Of a DNA stretch of 64,000 nt, positions 22,063-34,617 are shown piece after piece (position 1 is the stretch's first letter; each line of letters opens with the position of its first letter). The DNA comes from Coniferiporia sulphurascens (lineage: Eukaryota > Basidiomycota > Agaricomycetes > Hymenochaetales > Hymenochaetaceae). Below the pieces are notes generated by a model, which saw only the letters and a list, made by a program, of their open reading frames with translations, did not search any database and was not told the DNA's origin. Both the position numbers and the translations under genes were made by a program. The stretch lies in contig NBBA01000018.1 in the NCBI GenBank assembly GCA_002794785.1, positions 124,001 to 188,000 of the forward strand, read 5' to 3'.

Positions 22063-25000
22063 ATAGAGACATCTCTATTCTTCAGTGGAATGCCACCTGC
22101 TCACTAGCTGCGGTCCATTCCCTTATTCTGATCCTCACCACTGACCTGTCCCCACCCACCATTATTTTGATCCAGGAACCGCCCTGGTATCAAATCGGCC
22201 TCCAACCCTCACTCACTGACCCAGCCAGCACGCCGGTATTCAATGTCCCGTCCCTCCCAGGATACACAGCCATTCTCCCCCCAGCCATCCGGCCAAGGGT
22301 AGTGACGTATGTATCCCAAACCATCCCAACAACTGCCTGGTCAGTCTTAGGTGCCGCATCCTTCAGCACCGACATCCTCACCATCAAAATCCGATCACAA
22401 CTGACGATCCACCTCTGCAACTACTATGGCATGCATGCACCGGATCGTGCCACCGCCACCCCCCTCTACCCTGGTGAGTCTTTCTTGATTACACTCCCAC
22501 TGGCTTTGGCCTCTACTCTATTAGTGGCTGGTGACTTCAACCATTGCCACCACTCATGGTCCAAACTCCTTGCTACCGGCAGGAGGACTTGAGGGCCCAA
22601 CCCCTTGATGACTTCTTCCGGGAGCACAGCCTTGCGCCAGCTCACCTCCTGGACTCAGACTCTAGGCCTGTCAACAATCATCAGCGGTGCCCAATTGACA
22701 TGATCTGGTCCCCCCCTGCGATAAACCCCAACACGATTCTAGACTCGGGCACGTCAACTGCCTCCGCTTTGTCCGACCACATTATCCTATGCTGGTCCTT
22801 GCCATCTCGGCCTCCACCTCCCACAGTCAAAACCCGCCGGCTACTACCGGCCGACAAGGAGGAGTGGACCGACATTGCCTTCCTGCTACTTGAAGCTGCA
22901 TTCTTAAAACAAGCGGATGATACCCTCACCCTTGACGCCAAAGCATGGGCAGCAGTCGACTCCATGATTGCCGCCCTCGCCCCCTTCACCCGCATCAGGA
23001 AGCTGTCCAAAACCGAGGTCCCCTGGTGGACCCCGACATGCAAAACACTCCTCCAGGCGATTTCAGCGGCCCCCACCCCCCTTCAACGGTCAGCAGCCCG
23101 CCATGCATTCAAGCGGGGCATACGGGCAGCTAAGCGAAATTTTTATGCAGAGCAAGCAGATCAAGCAGACACCTCCAACATCTGGGGCTGGGCCAAACGA
23201 GGCCTCGGCAACCAACCTACACCGATCCCCTCGCTTAAAAAACGAGACGGCACCTTCACTCAATCGGACGACGAGAAAGGTGAGCTTTTCCACACTACTT
23301 TCTTCACACCCCCACCACCCCAACAAGCGGCTGACACGCTGCCACCCCCCCCCCCCCCCCAACCAGCTGCCCCGCCCATACTCCTTTCAGAGCTTATGGG
23401 GGCACTGACCAACACCTCCAACTTGTCGGCCCCGGGCCTCTTGGGGATCGGCTACTGCCCTCTTAAATGGGTTGTGGACGCCTACCCCGATGAGATCCTC
23501 GCCCTTTTCAATGACTGCCTGCACATGGGGCACCACCCCAGGTGCTGGCGGTCAGCAAAAGTGGTAATGCTCAGGAAGCCAAACAAGAAGGACCCTTTCT
23601 CGCTGTGCTTGTACTGGCCCATCTCCCTTGAGGAGACCTTAGGGAAACTCCTCAAAAAGATCATAGCTAACTGGCTCCAGTTCCTTGCTAACACGAGGGA
23701 TTGGCTGCCACCTAACCAATATGGGGGGCATCAAGGACATTCTGTCTATGATGCCGCTCAGCACCTCCTACAGATTGCGGAAAGAGCCCATGCTGAGGGC
23801 CGTGTATGCTCGATCCTCGTGGTCGACATACAGGGTTTCTTCGACTCGGTACACCCACAACTCCTCCACCGGCAATTGCTGGACCTCCAGTGCCCACCAG
23901 ACATGGTGGACTGGTGTTTGTCCTTTATGATGGATTGGCAGGTAGCCATCGCCTTCAATGGCACCACCCTCCCAACAGCCCAGAAACCCGACCTCGGCAC
24001 CCCCCAAGGGTCGCCGGTATCCCCAATCCTATCAACCATATTCATGGGCGTGGTCCTCCGGAAATTTCACCAAACCGGCACCACCGCCCTCACATACATA
24101 GATGACCACCTCCTTGTGTGCGTCGGACCTAGCATGGCATCCAACTGCCAGCAACTGTCCAACGCATATCACCAACTCAACACCCATTTTGGGGCCATCA
24201 GTCTCAACATTGAAGCTGCCAAAATGGAAGCCCTTCACTTCCACCCACCCCGACGCCATTCAGCTGCATATACTGACTGGGACACTGCTGGAGTCTGGGT
24301 CGCCCCCACCACACTTATCCGACCATCTATCCCACTCCATTGGCTGGGAATATGGTGGGACCCCACCCTCACCTTCAAAGCCCATGTGGAGTGCATGTGC
24401 TCCAAAGGCCTCTCCACCCTCGCCGCCCTCCACATCCTGGGCAACACTGAACGCGGAATCTCGGCCCTCCTCCTCTGTCGACTATACACCGCCTGCGTCC
24501 GCTCTGTCCTCACATGGGGCGCCCCAGTATGGTACCATGGCCAATGCCAAAAAACATTAGTAAGCCGCCTGCAAGCTGTGCAAAACATGGCATGCAGATG
24601 GATTCTGAGTGTCTACAAAGGTGCCTCCCCATTCTCCACAAATTTTCTTTGTTCCCTTCCCCCCCTCTCTTATTACTTTGAATATGCTAAGACTCTCCAC
24701 TCCCTGCACCTCTGGCGTACCCCGCACTCTGTCGGTAGAAAGCGATATTATAAAAACGTAACTAACCATCCCTTTTCCACTTCTCTACAGGTTCGGGTCC
24801 CTCAGGTACAACTGGTCCCTGCATACACTCATCCCCCATGGATGGACCCTCTGGCATTTACGAATGGATGAGTCTCGTTTGCCACTCCTATCACTCCGGT
24901 CAGCAAAGACACCCACAAGGAATTTGTGGGCGCCGCACACTCCCTGAGCACCCTCCCCCACCTCCAGGTCTTCACCGACAGCTCCCGCATTGGCTCAAAA

Positions 25001-26071
25001 TCTGGATCAGCAATCTGCGCCATGGAAGGCCTCACCCGCCTTAAATCTTGCCGGCTCGCATCCCCCACCTGCGCAACTGCTACAGATGTGGAGATTTTCT
25101 CCCTCACCTCCGCACCCAGCTGGGCTGCACACCATCTCCGGGAGCACCTGCTCGTCGCATCCGACATCTTCTTCCTTTCGGATTCGCTGACAGCACTCCA
25201 CCTGATCTGCACATGGGTGCCAGTTCCAGGCACACACCTCCTCCACTAATGGAAGGCAGGGGTCCAGACTCTTTTGGACTCATACCAGGATCTTTCCGTT
25301 CACTTTGTTTGGTGTCCAGGTCACTCTGACATCCCTAGGAATGAATGGGCAGACCACAAGGCAAAGTTCGCAATGAACCTACCCCCATCTCCTCTTGCAC
25401 CCTCCACCTCAGCCCTGAAAGAGGTCGCCACCAACACCCTTATGGAGTGATGGTCCCTCTCACTTGCCTGCCCCCTTGCCTCGACAGCCGACAAATATCT
25501 GGCTGTCCAGGGTGTCCCTTCTTGCCGCCCCCGAAAGCTCATCACACAGTCGGTTGACCACCCCCGCCGGGAGCTCTCCACAGTCGCTCAGGTTCTCTGT
25601 CATGCCGGTCCCTACGGGGGCTACTGGCTGAGTTTCGACTCAGCCTACCGACACAGGCATGGCCTGATTTCACACTGCCGATGACACAACCACCCCCCCT
25701 GGCTGGCCCAGTCGACTGTGCACGTATTGGGCAGATGTTCCACTTTCCGACCATGGATCCGCAAAGTCTGGCCCCCCCATGACCCACTTCCGACCCACCA
25801 TGCTGAGTGGGCCGATGAAAACTGTCTCCAGGTTCTGTGCCACTGGCTTAAGCTGATGGGGCACCTGAACCGCCTCTCAGACCGCACCTCCGCTGCCATC
25901 CGCCTGGCATATGCTGCTATGGAGCAGGAGGGACACCCAACCAACGAAGATATGGACTTGGCCCTCCTCCGGGATCACATGAGTCGTATGCTTGGACCCC
26001 GTACTCAGGACCCGGACCCGGCTCTTTTGGAGCTTTCAGGTGCGCTTCCCCCCTTTCCCTCTGATCTATGA
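22059..26071 (+). pseudogene. L6 ORF2 (endonuclease-RT-RNase H), best-preserved RT
   Basis: Starts MNRDISILQW. Endonuclease motifs QEPPWYQIG and GDFN in the first frame; a frameshift near 22570-22590 (bases missing in the LLA..RQEDL region) moves into a 775-codon frame (22544-24871) with SDH, the complete RT and an intact catalytic YIDD at about 24097-24108. A TGA follows FTNG at 24869-24871, then RNase H (FTDSS variant of FTDGS, ATDVEIFSLTS, FLSDSLTALHL). Further stops: TAA after THLLH, TGA after NTLME, TGA after LISHCR. Ends LSGALPPFPSDL at 26071. The endonuclease nicks the target and the RT copies the RNA there. Confidence 0.87.
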
Positions 26072-26315
26072 CTGCCTTTCGGACTCTCCTGTGTATGTCC
26101 CGGCCAGCGCTCTTGCCCTCCCTTTCCAATTCTAAGCTACCCCCTTTTGCCTGATGTCATCTGTTTGGCTTGGCTGTAGTAACACGTATTCCTTCCTCCT
26201 TCCGTTTACTTACTAATAGGGGCCCTTCCCACTCTGGCTCCCCTTGGGGAGCAGGGCCCCTGCCCAGTTTCGTGTGTTGTGCGATGACAGGCGCCTCTGT
26301 TGTTATGTAGTTAGG

Positions 26316-26334
26316 GCCCCCCCTTCAGGGGGGC
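26316..26334 (+). other. LINE 3' UTR hairpin (L6)
   Basis: G, seven C, TTCA, six G, C: the family hairpin with a TTCA loop. Confidence 0.65.
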
Positions 26335-26398
26335 AGCTTGTAATTATGTAACACTGCAGGAATAATAATTTAAAAAAAAAAAAAAACCCAGCAGCCCC

Positions 26399-27407
26399 AG
26401 CTCTGGGCACAGTCTTCACAATGGTGACCCACAAGAAAAAGAAGAAGCAGTGCCAGGTACCACCCCTGCCCCCAATGTACACCAAGGACCCGACCCTGGT
26501 CCTCCTGCTGGCCATCACAATCAAGTCCGAAGTCCAGCTCCCGGCCATGCACCTCACTGCCACCGCCCATGAGTTTTTCTCTTCCCTCCCCACAGCTGAC
26601 CGGGTCACAGTATTGGCATCCTCCTTCAATGTAAAGGGGAACCTTGTGACCTCATTCGCAAAGCGACCACCCTCCACCTCCCCGGCCACAGATATGATCA
26701 TCGATCGGCATTCTGCAGCCTTCACAGCCCATATGTGCGAAAGGAGCCTGTCTCTGGAGGTCAACAAGATCCCCAAGACGTTCTCCTTCAACCCTGTCCA
26801 TGTCCGCCCCCGGTCCGCACTGTGCATCTCCATGGTGCCATGCAAGGACTACCTCTTCGGCCAGAATGGCCACACCATTAACATGAAGGCCCTCATGGCC
26901 GAAGTCCGGCACAACCCGGCTCTCCACAACCTCGACTTTGTTGTCGACCCACACTTCATGGCCACTGATGACCACCTGCCAACCCTTGATAGGTGCCCCA
27001 TGGCATTCTCCTTCTCCGACCCCGATGGTTCCATCCATGCGCAGCTCCTCAAGCACCTGCAAGTATGGATGTTTGGTGCCTCCCTCTCCCTCTCGGTCCC
27101 CCCCATCCGCCCCAGCCTCACCCAATGCGAGCGCTGCCAGGGCCTAGGACATGGAATGAAAGGATGCCGAGCCCAGCCCTGTTGCGCTGAATGTGGAGGA
27201 GGCCACCTCTCCCACAACCACCATAAGTCGTGCACACACTGCGCCACCGAAGCCTTCGAGGGTGACCACTGCCCTCACACCCGCTACTGCACAAACTGCA
27301 AGGGCGACCATCCTGCCACCTACCCTCAATGCCCCAAGAAACGGCGATACCACCAGATCAAGGCCGCCATTGAAGGACCCGAAGACGAAACAATGGAGGA
27401 CTCATGA
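26399..27407 (+). pseudogene. L5 ORF1, C-terminal half
   Basis: Open from the L6 junction to TGA 27405-27407: basic VTHKKKKKQCQV, VRPRSALCISMVPC, HNPALHNLDFVVDPHF, then the knuckles CERCQGLGHGMKGC, CAECGGGHLSHNHHKSC and CTNCKGDHPATYPQC. No stop in this half. The TGA overlaps the ORF2 ATG at 27404 (TCATGA). Confidence 0.82.
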
Positions 27408-28217
27408 ATAGAGACATCTCTATCCTGCAGTGGAATGCTGCCCGCTCCCTAGCCATGGTCCATTCCCTTATTCCGATCCTTACCACTGACCCATCCCCAC
27501 CCACCATCATTTTAATCCAGGAACCACCCTGGTACCAAATTGGTCTCCAACCCTCACTCACTGACCCCACCAGCACCCCGGTCCTCAACGTCCCATCCCT
27601 CCCAGGATACATGGCAGTTCTCCCCCCGGCCACCTAGCCGAGGGTAGTCACCTACATATCCCGAGCCATCCCCTCCACTCAATGGTCCGTCCTTGGAGCC
27701 GCCTCCTCCAGCACTGACATCCTCACCATCGAAATCCGAGCACACCTGACGATCTGCCTGTGCAATTACTATGGCATGCACACACCGGACCGCACCACCA
27801 CCACCCCCCTCTACCCAGGTGAGTCGTTCCTCCTTACAATCCCACCGGCACTGGCCTCCACGCTACTTGTGGCCGGCGACTTCAACCGTCGCCACCATTC
27901 GTGGTCCGAACTCCTCGCCTCACGGCAGGAGGACTTGAGGGCACAACCCCTTGACAACTTCTTCCGGGAGCACGGCCTCGCACCAGCCCACCTCCCAGAC
28001 TCTGACTTACGGCCCGTTGACAACCATCGTCGGTGTCCAATTGACATGATCTGGTCCCCCCCCCACAATTAACCCCAACACAATAATAGACTCAGGCTTC
28101 TCAGCCACCTCACCACTGTCCGACCACGCCATATTGCGATGGTCCTTGCCCTTTCGGCCCCCACCCTCCATCATTAAAACATGCCGGCTGCTCCCAGCAG
28201 ACAGGGAAGAATGGTCC
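27404..28217 (+). pseudogene. L5 ORF2, endonuclease part
   Basis: MNRDISILQW, QEPPWYQIGLQPSL, VAGDFNRRHHSWS. A TAG at 27635-27637 replaces a codon that is Trp in L11 and Arg-like elsewhere. A +1 frameshift sits in a run of nine C at 28056-28064, the same place where L11 is shifted. Cut by L7 at 28218, before the RT. Confidence 0.8.
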
Positions 28218-28309
28218 ATCCTTCTTGACCAGTAACCACCACCATTGACTAGTGCGGGCAGCTAAAACTCCCCCATGTCGAACCCAGGCGATTACAGGAA
28301 TACACTCCA

Positions 28310-30343
28310 TTGAACAAACCGAACCAACCCCCACCCACCCCATCGGCCAACGCTGACCCAGATCGGGTCGCCAGGATGGCTGCCAACTGGGCCTCCACTG
28401 GCGCCACCGCTGCTGCTAGGCACAGAACGGCTGCCCCCACCACCCCCCAACAAGAACCCCTGACCGGCTTCCCACCATTGACCTCCTCCCCGGATGTCCT
28501 GGCACCCTCTCCAGCCATCGGCAACTCCCAACTGGTGTCCACCTATGACTTCACTGCCCAGGTGCGCATGGAGTCTAGACACGCATCCCGAGCTGGCTCA
28601 CCAGCTGCCTCGGTAGGGTCGATCCACAGCTCCAACAATCCCAGCAAATCAGCCCCAGAAATGGCGGTCGACCCACACACCCCCCCTCAACAGGTGGGAG
28701 GTGCAAGCCTTGGGCGGAAACGGTCCTCCACTGCCATGTCACCTCTCACACTGAGAGGACCACCAGCCCAACAACATGAACAGCACACCACAGGGTTCAT
28801 GTACTCCCTCACCCATGCCCTGGACAACTTCGACCAGCAAACCAGGGATGCCACCACTGAGACGATCAACATCAAGGCAGTGCAGTTTGTAGGCGACCTC
28901 CTATGGAATGTCCAAAAGACACTGGCCAACATCAAGCAAGACAGGACATACCCCCAAGACATCATCTACCGCAATGTGGTGATGGCCTACAACTTTGCAA
29001 GGGAGGGGGTGGTAATCACCCTCCCAGAACTCTTCACCCCAGCTCGCCCCCCCCAAAAGGCCCTGGACACCACCAGCACCCCTGGCACCGCTCCTGTGAC
29101 CCCAGAAATGAGGGTGCTTACTGACGCAGTCAAGCGCCTGACTACTGATGTAGCTTCTATCTCATGTCAGATGGCCTCCATCAGCTCTAGGCCCGCCCAA
29201 AGACAACAACAGCAACAACAACAACAACAGCAACCCACCCCCCAGGCAACCATCATGGCCGCCCCCACCTCCTATGCTCAAGTGGCAGCATCAGCGGCCC
29301 CCATGACAACCGCCAACCCTACCCCAGTGGCACCAGCCACTGGCACAGTCATCAACCTGGCGCAGAAGAAGAAGAAGCACACAAGGAAGGTGCCCCCACC
29401 ACCCACAATGTATGCCAAGGACCTGACCTTGGTCTTCACCCCAACTGTCGGCATCTGTGCCGAAAACCAGAAATCTGCGATGGCCCTCACCAAAGTGTCA
29501 CGTGAGTTTTTCGCCTCCCTCCCCACCGCAGACTGCATCCCAGTCCTTTCCTCTTCTTTCAATGTGAAGGGAAACATTGTGACCACATTTGCAGCATGAC
29601 CATCCTCGGCTAACCTGACCACGGAGACAATTATTGACCATCACTCTGTGGCGTATGCCACCCATATGCGCACAGAGTGCATTGCAGTGGGAATTACCAT
29701 TCCATCTGCCTTCTCCCTAACCCCCTCCAGAGTCCGCCCTAGGTCCGCACTCCGCATCTCCATGGTGCCATGCAAGGACTTCCTGTTCAGCCAGAACAGA
29801 CACACCATCTCCGAGAAGGCCCTCTTGGCCGAAGTCCGGCACAACCCGGCACTCCTCAACCTCGACTTTGTAGTTGCCCCCCACTTCACTGCCACCAAAG
29901 ACCACCTGCCAGTGCTGGACAGGTGCCCCGTGGTGTTCTCCTTTGTTGACCCTGATGGCTCCATCTGCAAGTGCCTCCTCAAAAGGCCACGTGTATGGAT
30001 GTTCGGATCTGCCCTCCAACTCTCAGTCCCACCTGTCCGCCCCACCCTCACCCAATGTGAGCGGTGCCAGGGCCTTGGCCATGGAACCAAGGGGTGCCGA
30101 GCTCAACCATGCTGCGCTGATTGCGTGGGGGCCCATTTGACCCACAATCACCGCAAATTGTGTGCCCACTGTGCCGCAGATGCAGTTCCGGAGGGCAACA
30201 CATGTCCCCACCCGTGCCAATGCATCAACTGCAAAGGTGACCACCCCGCCACCCTGCCGACGTGCCCAAAGAAGAGGCGCTATTGCCAAATCATAGAGGC
30301 CCTCGATGCCGACCCCAACAACGAACAGATGGAGGAAATATGA
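28310..30343 (+). pseudogene. L7 ORF1 (zinc-knuckle protein)
   Basis: Same as L3 ORF1: a 677-codon frame with a TGA at 29597-29599. The upstream ATG at 28275, equivalent to the L11 start, is out of frame, so the first 12 codons or so have been shifted by an indel and the functional start is lost or lies further in. Polyglutamine tract near 29206-29233. Three zinc knuckles from 30057 (CERCQGLGHGTKGC). Differs from L3 at a few residues (Lys/Glu, Asp/Asn, Thr/Ala, Arg/Gln pairs), each explained by a CpG change. Confidence 0.85.
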
Positions 30344-33300
30344 TAGAGACACTCTCTATCCTACAGTGGAACACCGCCCACTCACTAGCGGCAATACATT
30401 CCCTTATTCCCGTCCTTACAACTGACCCCTCCCCCCCGCACCTGATCCTTATACAGGAACCACCCTGGTACCAAATAGGGCTGCAACCATCACTCACCAA
30501 CCCAACTGGCACTCTGGTCCTCAACGTCCCAACCATCCCAGGATACATACCTGTCCTACCACCAGAGGTTCGCCCCCAGGTGGTCACATATGTATCCAGG
30601 GCCCTCCCCCCAACCTCATGGTCGATTCTTGGAGCCGCCTCTCATGGCACCAATGTACTGACAGTAGAAGTACGATCCCAACTCACCCTCCAGGTGTGCA
30701 ACTATTATGGCATGCACCCCCCAGACCGCGAGAACGCCTCCCCCCAGTACCCAGGTGAGTCTTTCTTATTCTCACTTCCCTCAGTGCTGGCCACCACCCT
30801 ACTTGTGGCGGGTGACTTCAACCATCGCCACCAAACGTGGTCTGAATTCTCCATCCCATGGTGGGACAACTTGGGGGCTCAACCCCTCAATGATTTCTTC
30901 CAGGGGCATGGCCTTGCACCTGCCCATCTCCCTGACTCTGACTCACGGCCCAATGGCAATTGTTGTCAGTGCCCCATTGACATGATCTGGGCCCCACCCG
31001 CAGTCAACCCCGACTCTATTCTAGATTTGGCTACCTCCGACCCCTCCCCATTGTCTGACCACGCAATCCTACGGTGGTCAATGCCATTTCTGCCCCCCCC
31101 TCCAGTCATAAAGACCCACTGTCTGCTCCCAGCCGACAAGGAGGAATGGACCGACATAGCCTTCCCCCTCCTCGAATCAGCCTTCCAACTACTGGGGCTC
31201 GACACCCAAGCCCTGGACATTAAAGCTAAGGTGGTCATCGGTGCTATGGTCGCCACCCTACAGCTGTTCACCTGCCTGTCAAAACCATCGAAAACGGAAG
31301 TCCCATGATGGTCACCCCACTGCAAGACCCTCCTTTCCGCCATCAAGACGGCCACCACCCCCCTCCAGCAATCATCAGCCCGACACGCCTTCAAATGGGG
31401 TGTCAGGACTGCCAAATGACAGTTCTATGCTGACCAGGCAGCAGAAGCGGATGCCTCTAACATCTGGAACTGGGCCAAATGCGGCCTCGGGAACCGACCT
31501 ACCCCTATCCCCTCGCTCAAAAAGTGAGACGGCTCCTTCACACAAATGGACGCTGAGAAAGGTGAGCTTTTCCACAAAACTTTCTTCATGCCCCCCCCAC
31601 CCCAGGCAGCGGCCACTATCCCACCACCACCACCTCAACCAGCTGCCCCACCTATACTCCTCACAGAGCTTATGGGGGCACTGTCCAACACCTCTAACTT
31701 GTTGGCTCCAGGCCTCTTGGGGATAGGCTACTGCCCCCTTAAATGGGTGGTGGACACTTACCCTGAGGAGATTCTCTCACTTTTCAATGACTGCCTCCGC
31801 CTAGGGCACCACCCTAAGTGTTGGCGGGCAGCAAAAGTAGTGATGCTCCGGAAGCCTAACAAGAAAGACCCATTCTTGCCGCATTCCTACTGGCCCATCA
31901 CCCTCAAGGAGACCCTAGGGAAACTCCTCGAAAAGATAATCGCTAACAGGCTCCAGTTCCTTGTGAACATGTGGGACTGGCTGCCACCTAACCAATATGG
32001 GGGGCGTCAAGGCCATTCGGTCTACAATGCTGCCCAACACCTCTTACAGATTGCAGAGCAGGCTCACTTGGAAGGCCTTGTCTGTTCAGTCCTAGCAGTC
32101 GACATACAGGGCTTTTTCGACTCGGTACACCCTCAACTCCTCCACTGGCAATTGCTGGACCTCGGTTGCACACCCGACATGGCCAACTGGTGCTTGTCCT
32201 TCATGATGGACCAGCAGGTTGCTGTCTCTTTCGATGGCACCACCCTCCCAACTGCCCCCAAACCCGACCTCGGCACCCCCCAAGGATTGCCGGTGTCCCC
32301 CATTCTGTCAATGATCTTTGTAGGCGTAGTCCTCCGGCGCTTTCACCAAGCCGGCACTACCGCATTAGCATACATCAATGACCACTTACTAATATGTGTA
32401 GGACCTTCAGTGACATCCAACTGCCACGCCCTCACCCACACATACCAACAACTCGACACCCTCTTCGGCACCATTGGTCTCAACATCGAAGCCACCAAGA
32501 CAGAGTGCCTTCACTTCCACCCCCCCCAACAGTGCATCGGCTACCAAGGCTGGGACACTGCAGGGGTTCAGGTAGACCCTAACACCCTCATCCACCCCTC
32601 AATCCCACTGCAGTGGTTGGGAATATGGTGGGATCCGGGCCTCTCCTTCAAGCCTCACATAGAATGCATGTGCTCTAAGGGGCTCTCCACACTCGCTGCC
32701 CTCCGCATTTTAGGCAACACCCAACGCAGCATCTCGGCCCTCCTCCTCTGCCGCCTTTACACCTCCTGCATACGCTCCATCCTATCATGGGGGGCACCAG
32801 TCTGGTACCATGGCAGCCGCCAAAAAACTCTGGTAAACTGCCTGCAAGCTGTGCAAAACATGGCATGCTGCTGGATCCTAGGTGTCTTCAAGGGTGCCTC
32901 CCCCCATTCTACAAATTTTCTTTGCTCTGTTCCCCCTCTCTCTTTCTATTTCGAATATATAAAGACTACCCATTCCCTGCACCTATGGCACACCCCTCAC
33001 TCTATTGGCCGAAAATTATTTAAAAACGTAGCTAACAGACCTTTCTCCCTTTCTCTGCAGGTCTGAGCCCCTCAGGTTCAACAGGTCCCTGCATACACGC
33101 ATCCCCCTTGGATGGACCCCTTGGCCTTCATGCAGGGCTGCATCCGCTTTACCACCCCTGCCACCCCAGTCAGTGCCAACATGCGAAAGTCCTTTGTATC
33201 AGCTGCGCACCAACTCGGAGCCACCCCCCATGTCCAGGTATTTACAGATGGATCCCGCATTGACAATAAGTCGGGCTCAGCCATCTGCGCTATGCTAGGC

Positions 33301-34338
33301 CACACCCATCTCTGGTCACGCCGACTGGAATCCCCCACCTGCACTACAGCAACAGATGCCGAGGAATTCTCCCTTGCCACGGCTCCAGGCTGGGTAGTGC
33401 GCCGCCTCCTGGCACAACTGCATGTCGCATTGGACATCTTCTTTCTCTCCGATTCGCTGACTGCCCTCCACCTTTTCCGCACATGGGCTGCTGCCCCTGG
33501 TGCCCACCTCCTACACATCTGGAAAGCTGGAGTGGAGACCCTGCTGGACTCGTTCCCTCAGCTCACTGTTCATTTCGTGTGGTGTCCCAGACACTCGGAC
33601 ATCCCCAGCAATGAATGGGCTGACATGGAAGCGAAACTGGCGACTGAGCTCCCCCCATCCAACCTAAAGCCATCCACCTCTGCCCTAAAAGAGGTCGCCG
33701 TCCATACACTCATGGACTGGTGGAACTCCGCGCTCACCCGCCCCCTCGCCTTGACTGCTGATAAATACCTGGCAGTACATGGCACCCCGTCCCGCCAACC
33801 GCGAAAGCTGCTAATGCATTTGGTCAACCACCCACAAAGTGAGCTCTCTGTGGTGGCTCAGGTCCTCTGCCACGCTGGTCCCTACGGGGGTTACTGGCTG
33901 AGCTTCGACTCAGCCTACCAGCACCAACATGGCTTGATCTCCCATTGCAGATGGCACAACCACCCCCCTTGGCCTGCCCAGTCGACCGCCCACATCCTCA
34001 GTGGCTGCAGCACCTTCCACCCATGGATATGATGGGTATGGCCACCAAGAGACCCTCTCCCAGTCCACCACTCAGAGTGGGTGGACGAAAACCGCCTCCC
34101 AGTTTTGCGCCAATGGCTAAGGCTAATGGGGCACTTAAACTGCCTCTCCGACCACACCGTGGGCACCATATGGCTAGCATTTGCCGCAATGGACCTTGAC
34201 GGACACCCAACCGATGAGGATATGGACCTGGACCTCCTATGGGACTACATGCATTGTATGCTCAGACACTGAACCCAGGACTCAGACCCAGCCCTTTTGG
34301 AGCTCTCAGGTACACTCCCCCCATTCCCTTATGATTAG
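30340..34338 (+). pseudogene. L7 ORF2 (endonuclease-RT-RNase H)
   Basis: 3999 bp in one frame. Endonuclease: QEPPW residues 39-43, GDFN 158-161, SDH 239-241. RT: DIQGFFDS from 588, PDLGTPQGLPVSP, active site YIND at 678-681 (catalytic Asp to Asn through a CpG change). RNase H: D970, E1008, D1038 and D1095 form the expected DEDD set, within FTDGS, DAEEFSL, LSDSLTAL and NEWADMEAK. C-terminal Cys/His region about 1177-1225. In-frame TGA at 31306, 31417, 31525, 33064, 34030 and 34270. No indel in 4 kb, which suggests recent inactivation by base changes alone. ATG overlaps the ORF1 stop. Confidence 0.88.
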
Positions 34339-34598
34339 TGCCTGTCTTTCAGACTCCTACAGATACGTCTTGGCCGGCGCTCTCACCTCCCCTTTCTCCA
34401 TTCTAAGCTTCCTACTTGGCCTGCCCTTGCCCGCTTGGTTAGTTCGTAGTGATATGTACTCCTCCTCCTTTTGCTGCCATTTTTTCTTCTCTAACTCAAT
34501 AGGGGCTCTTCACACCTCGGCACCCTTTTGGGAGCAGAGCCCCTGCCCAGTTTTGTGCAATGCACAATGATGGGTGCCTCCGTTGTTATGTAGTTAGG

Positions 34599-34617
34599 GC
34601 CCCCCCTTCGGGGGGGC
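34599..34617 (+). other. LINE 3' UTR hairpin (L7)
   Basis: G, seven C, TTC, seven G, C: a perfect 8-bp stem with a 3-base loop. Confidence 0.68.

Larger units (their letters stand above)
19967..26385 (+). mobile_element. L6: full-length LINE with 15-bp TSD
   Basis: 5' UTR from CGTCCTTCTTGACC, ORF1 (20025), ORF2 (22059), 3' UTR with hairpin (26316-26334) and poly(A) ending 26385. TSD: AACCCAGCAGCCCCA at 19952-19966 and 26384-26398 (its first two A overlap the tail). It was inserted into the ORF1 of L5. Together with L11 it defines the structure of an intact family member: about 6.4 kb, with a 5' UTR of only about 58 bp. Confidence 0.92.
26399..28217 (+). mobile_element. L5 (second part): ORF1 C-terminus and endonuclease
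   Basis: Continuation of 19131-19966 after the L6 insertion. It carries the ORF1 C-terminal half, the ATGA junction, and ORF2 to the end of the endonuclease, where L7 begins at 28218. The last 14 bases, GGGAAGAATGGTCC (28204-28217), resemble the bases beyond the tail of L3. The 3' half of this LINE is inferred to be L2. Confidence 0.8.

Noticed and set aside
30750..30770. GGTGAGT splice-donor-like motif in ORF2 and the pyrimidine-rich TCTCTGCAG acceptor-like motif near 33050 (also in other copies)
   Set aside because: Both lie inside conserved coding sequence (PGESF, SLQV) that continues in frame. The apparent intron would remove the entire RT.
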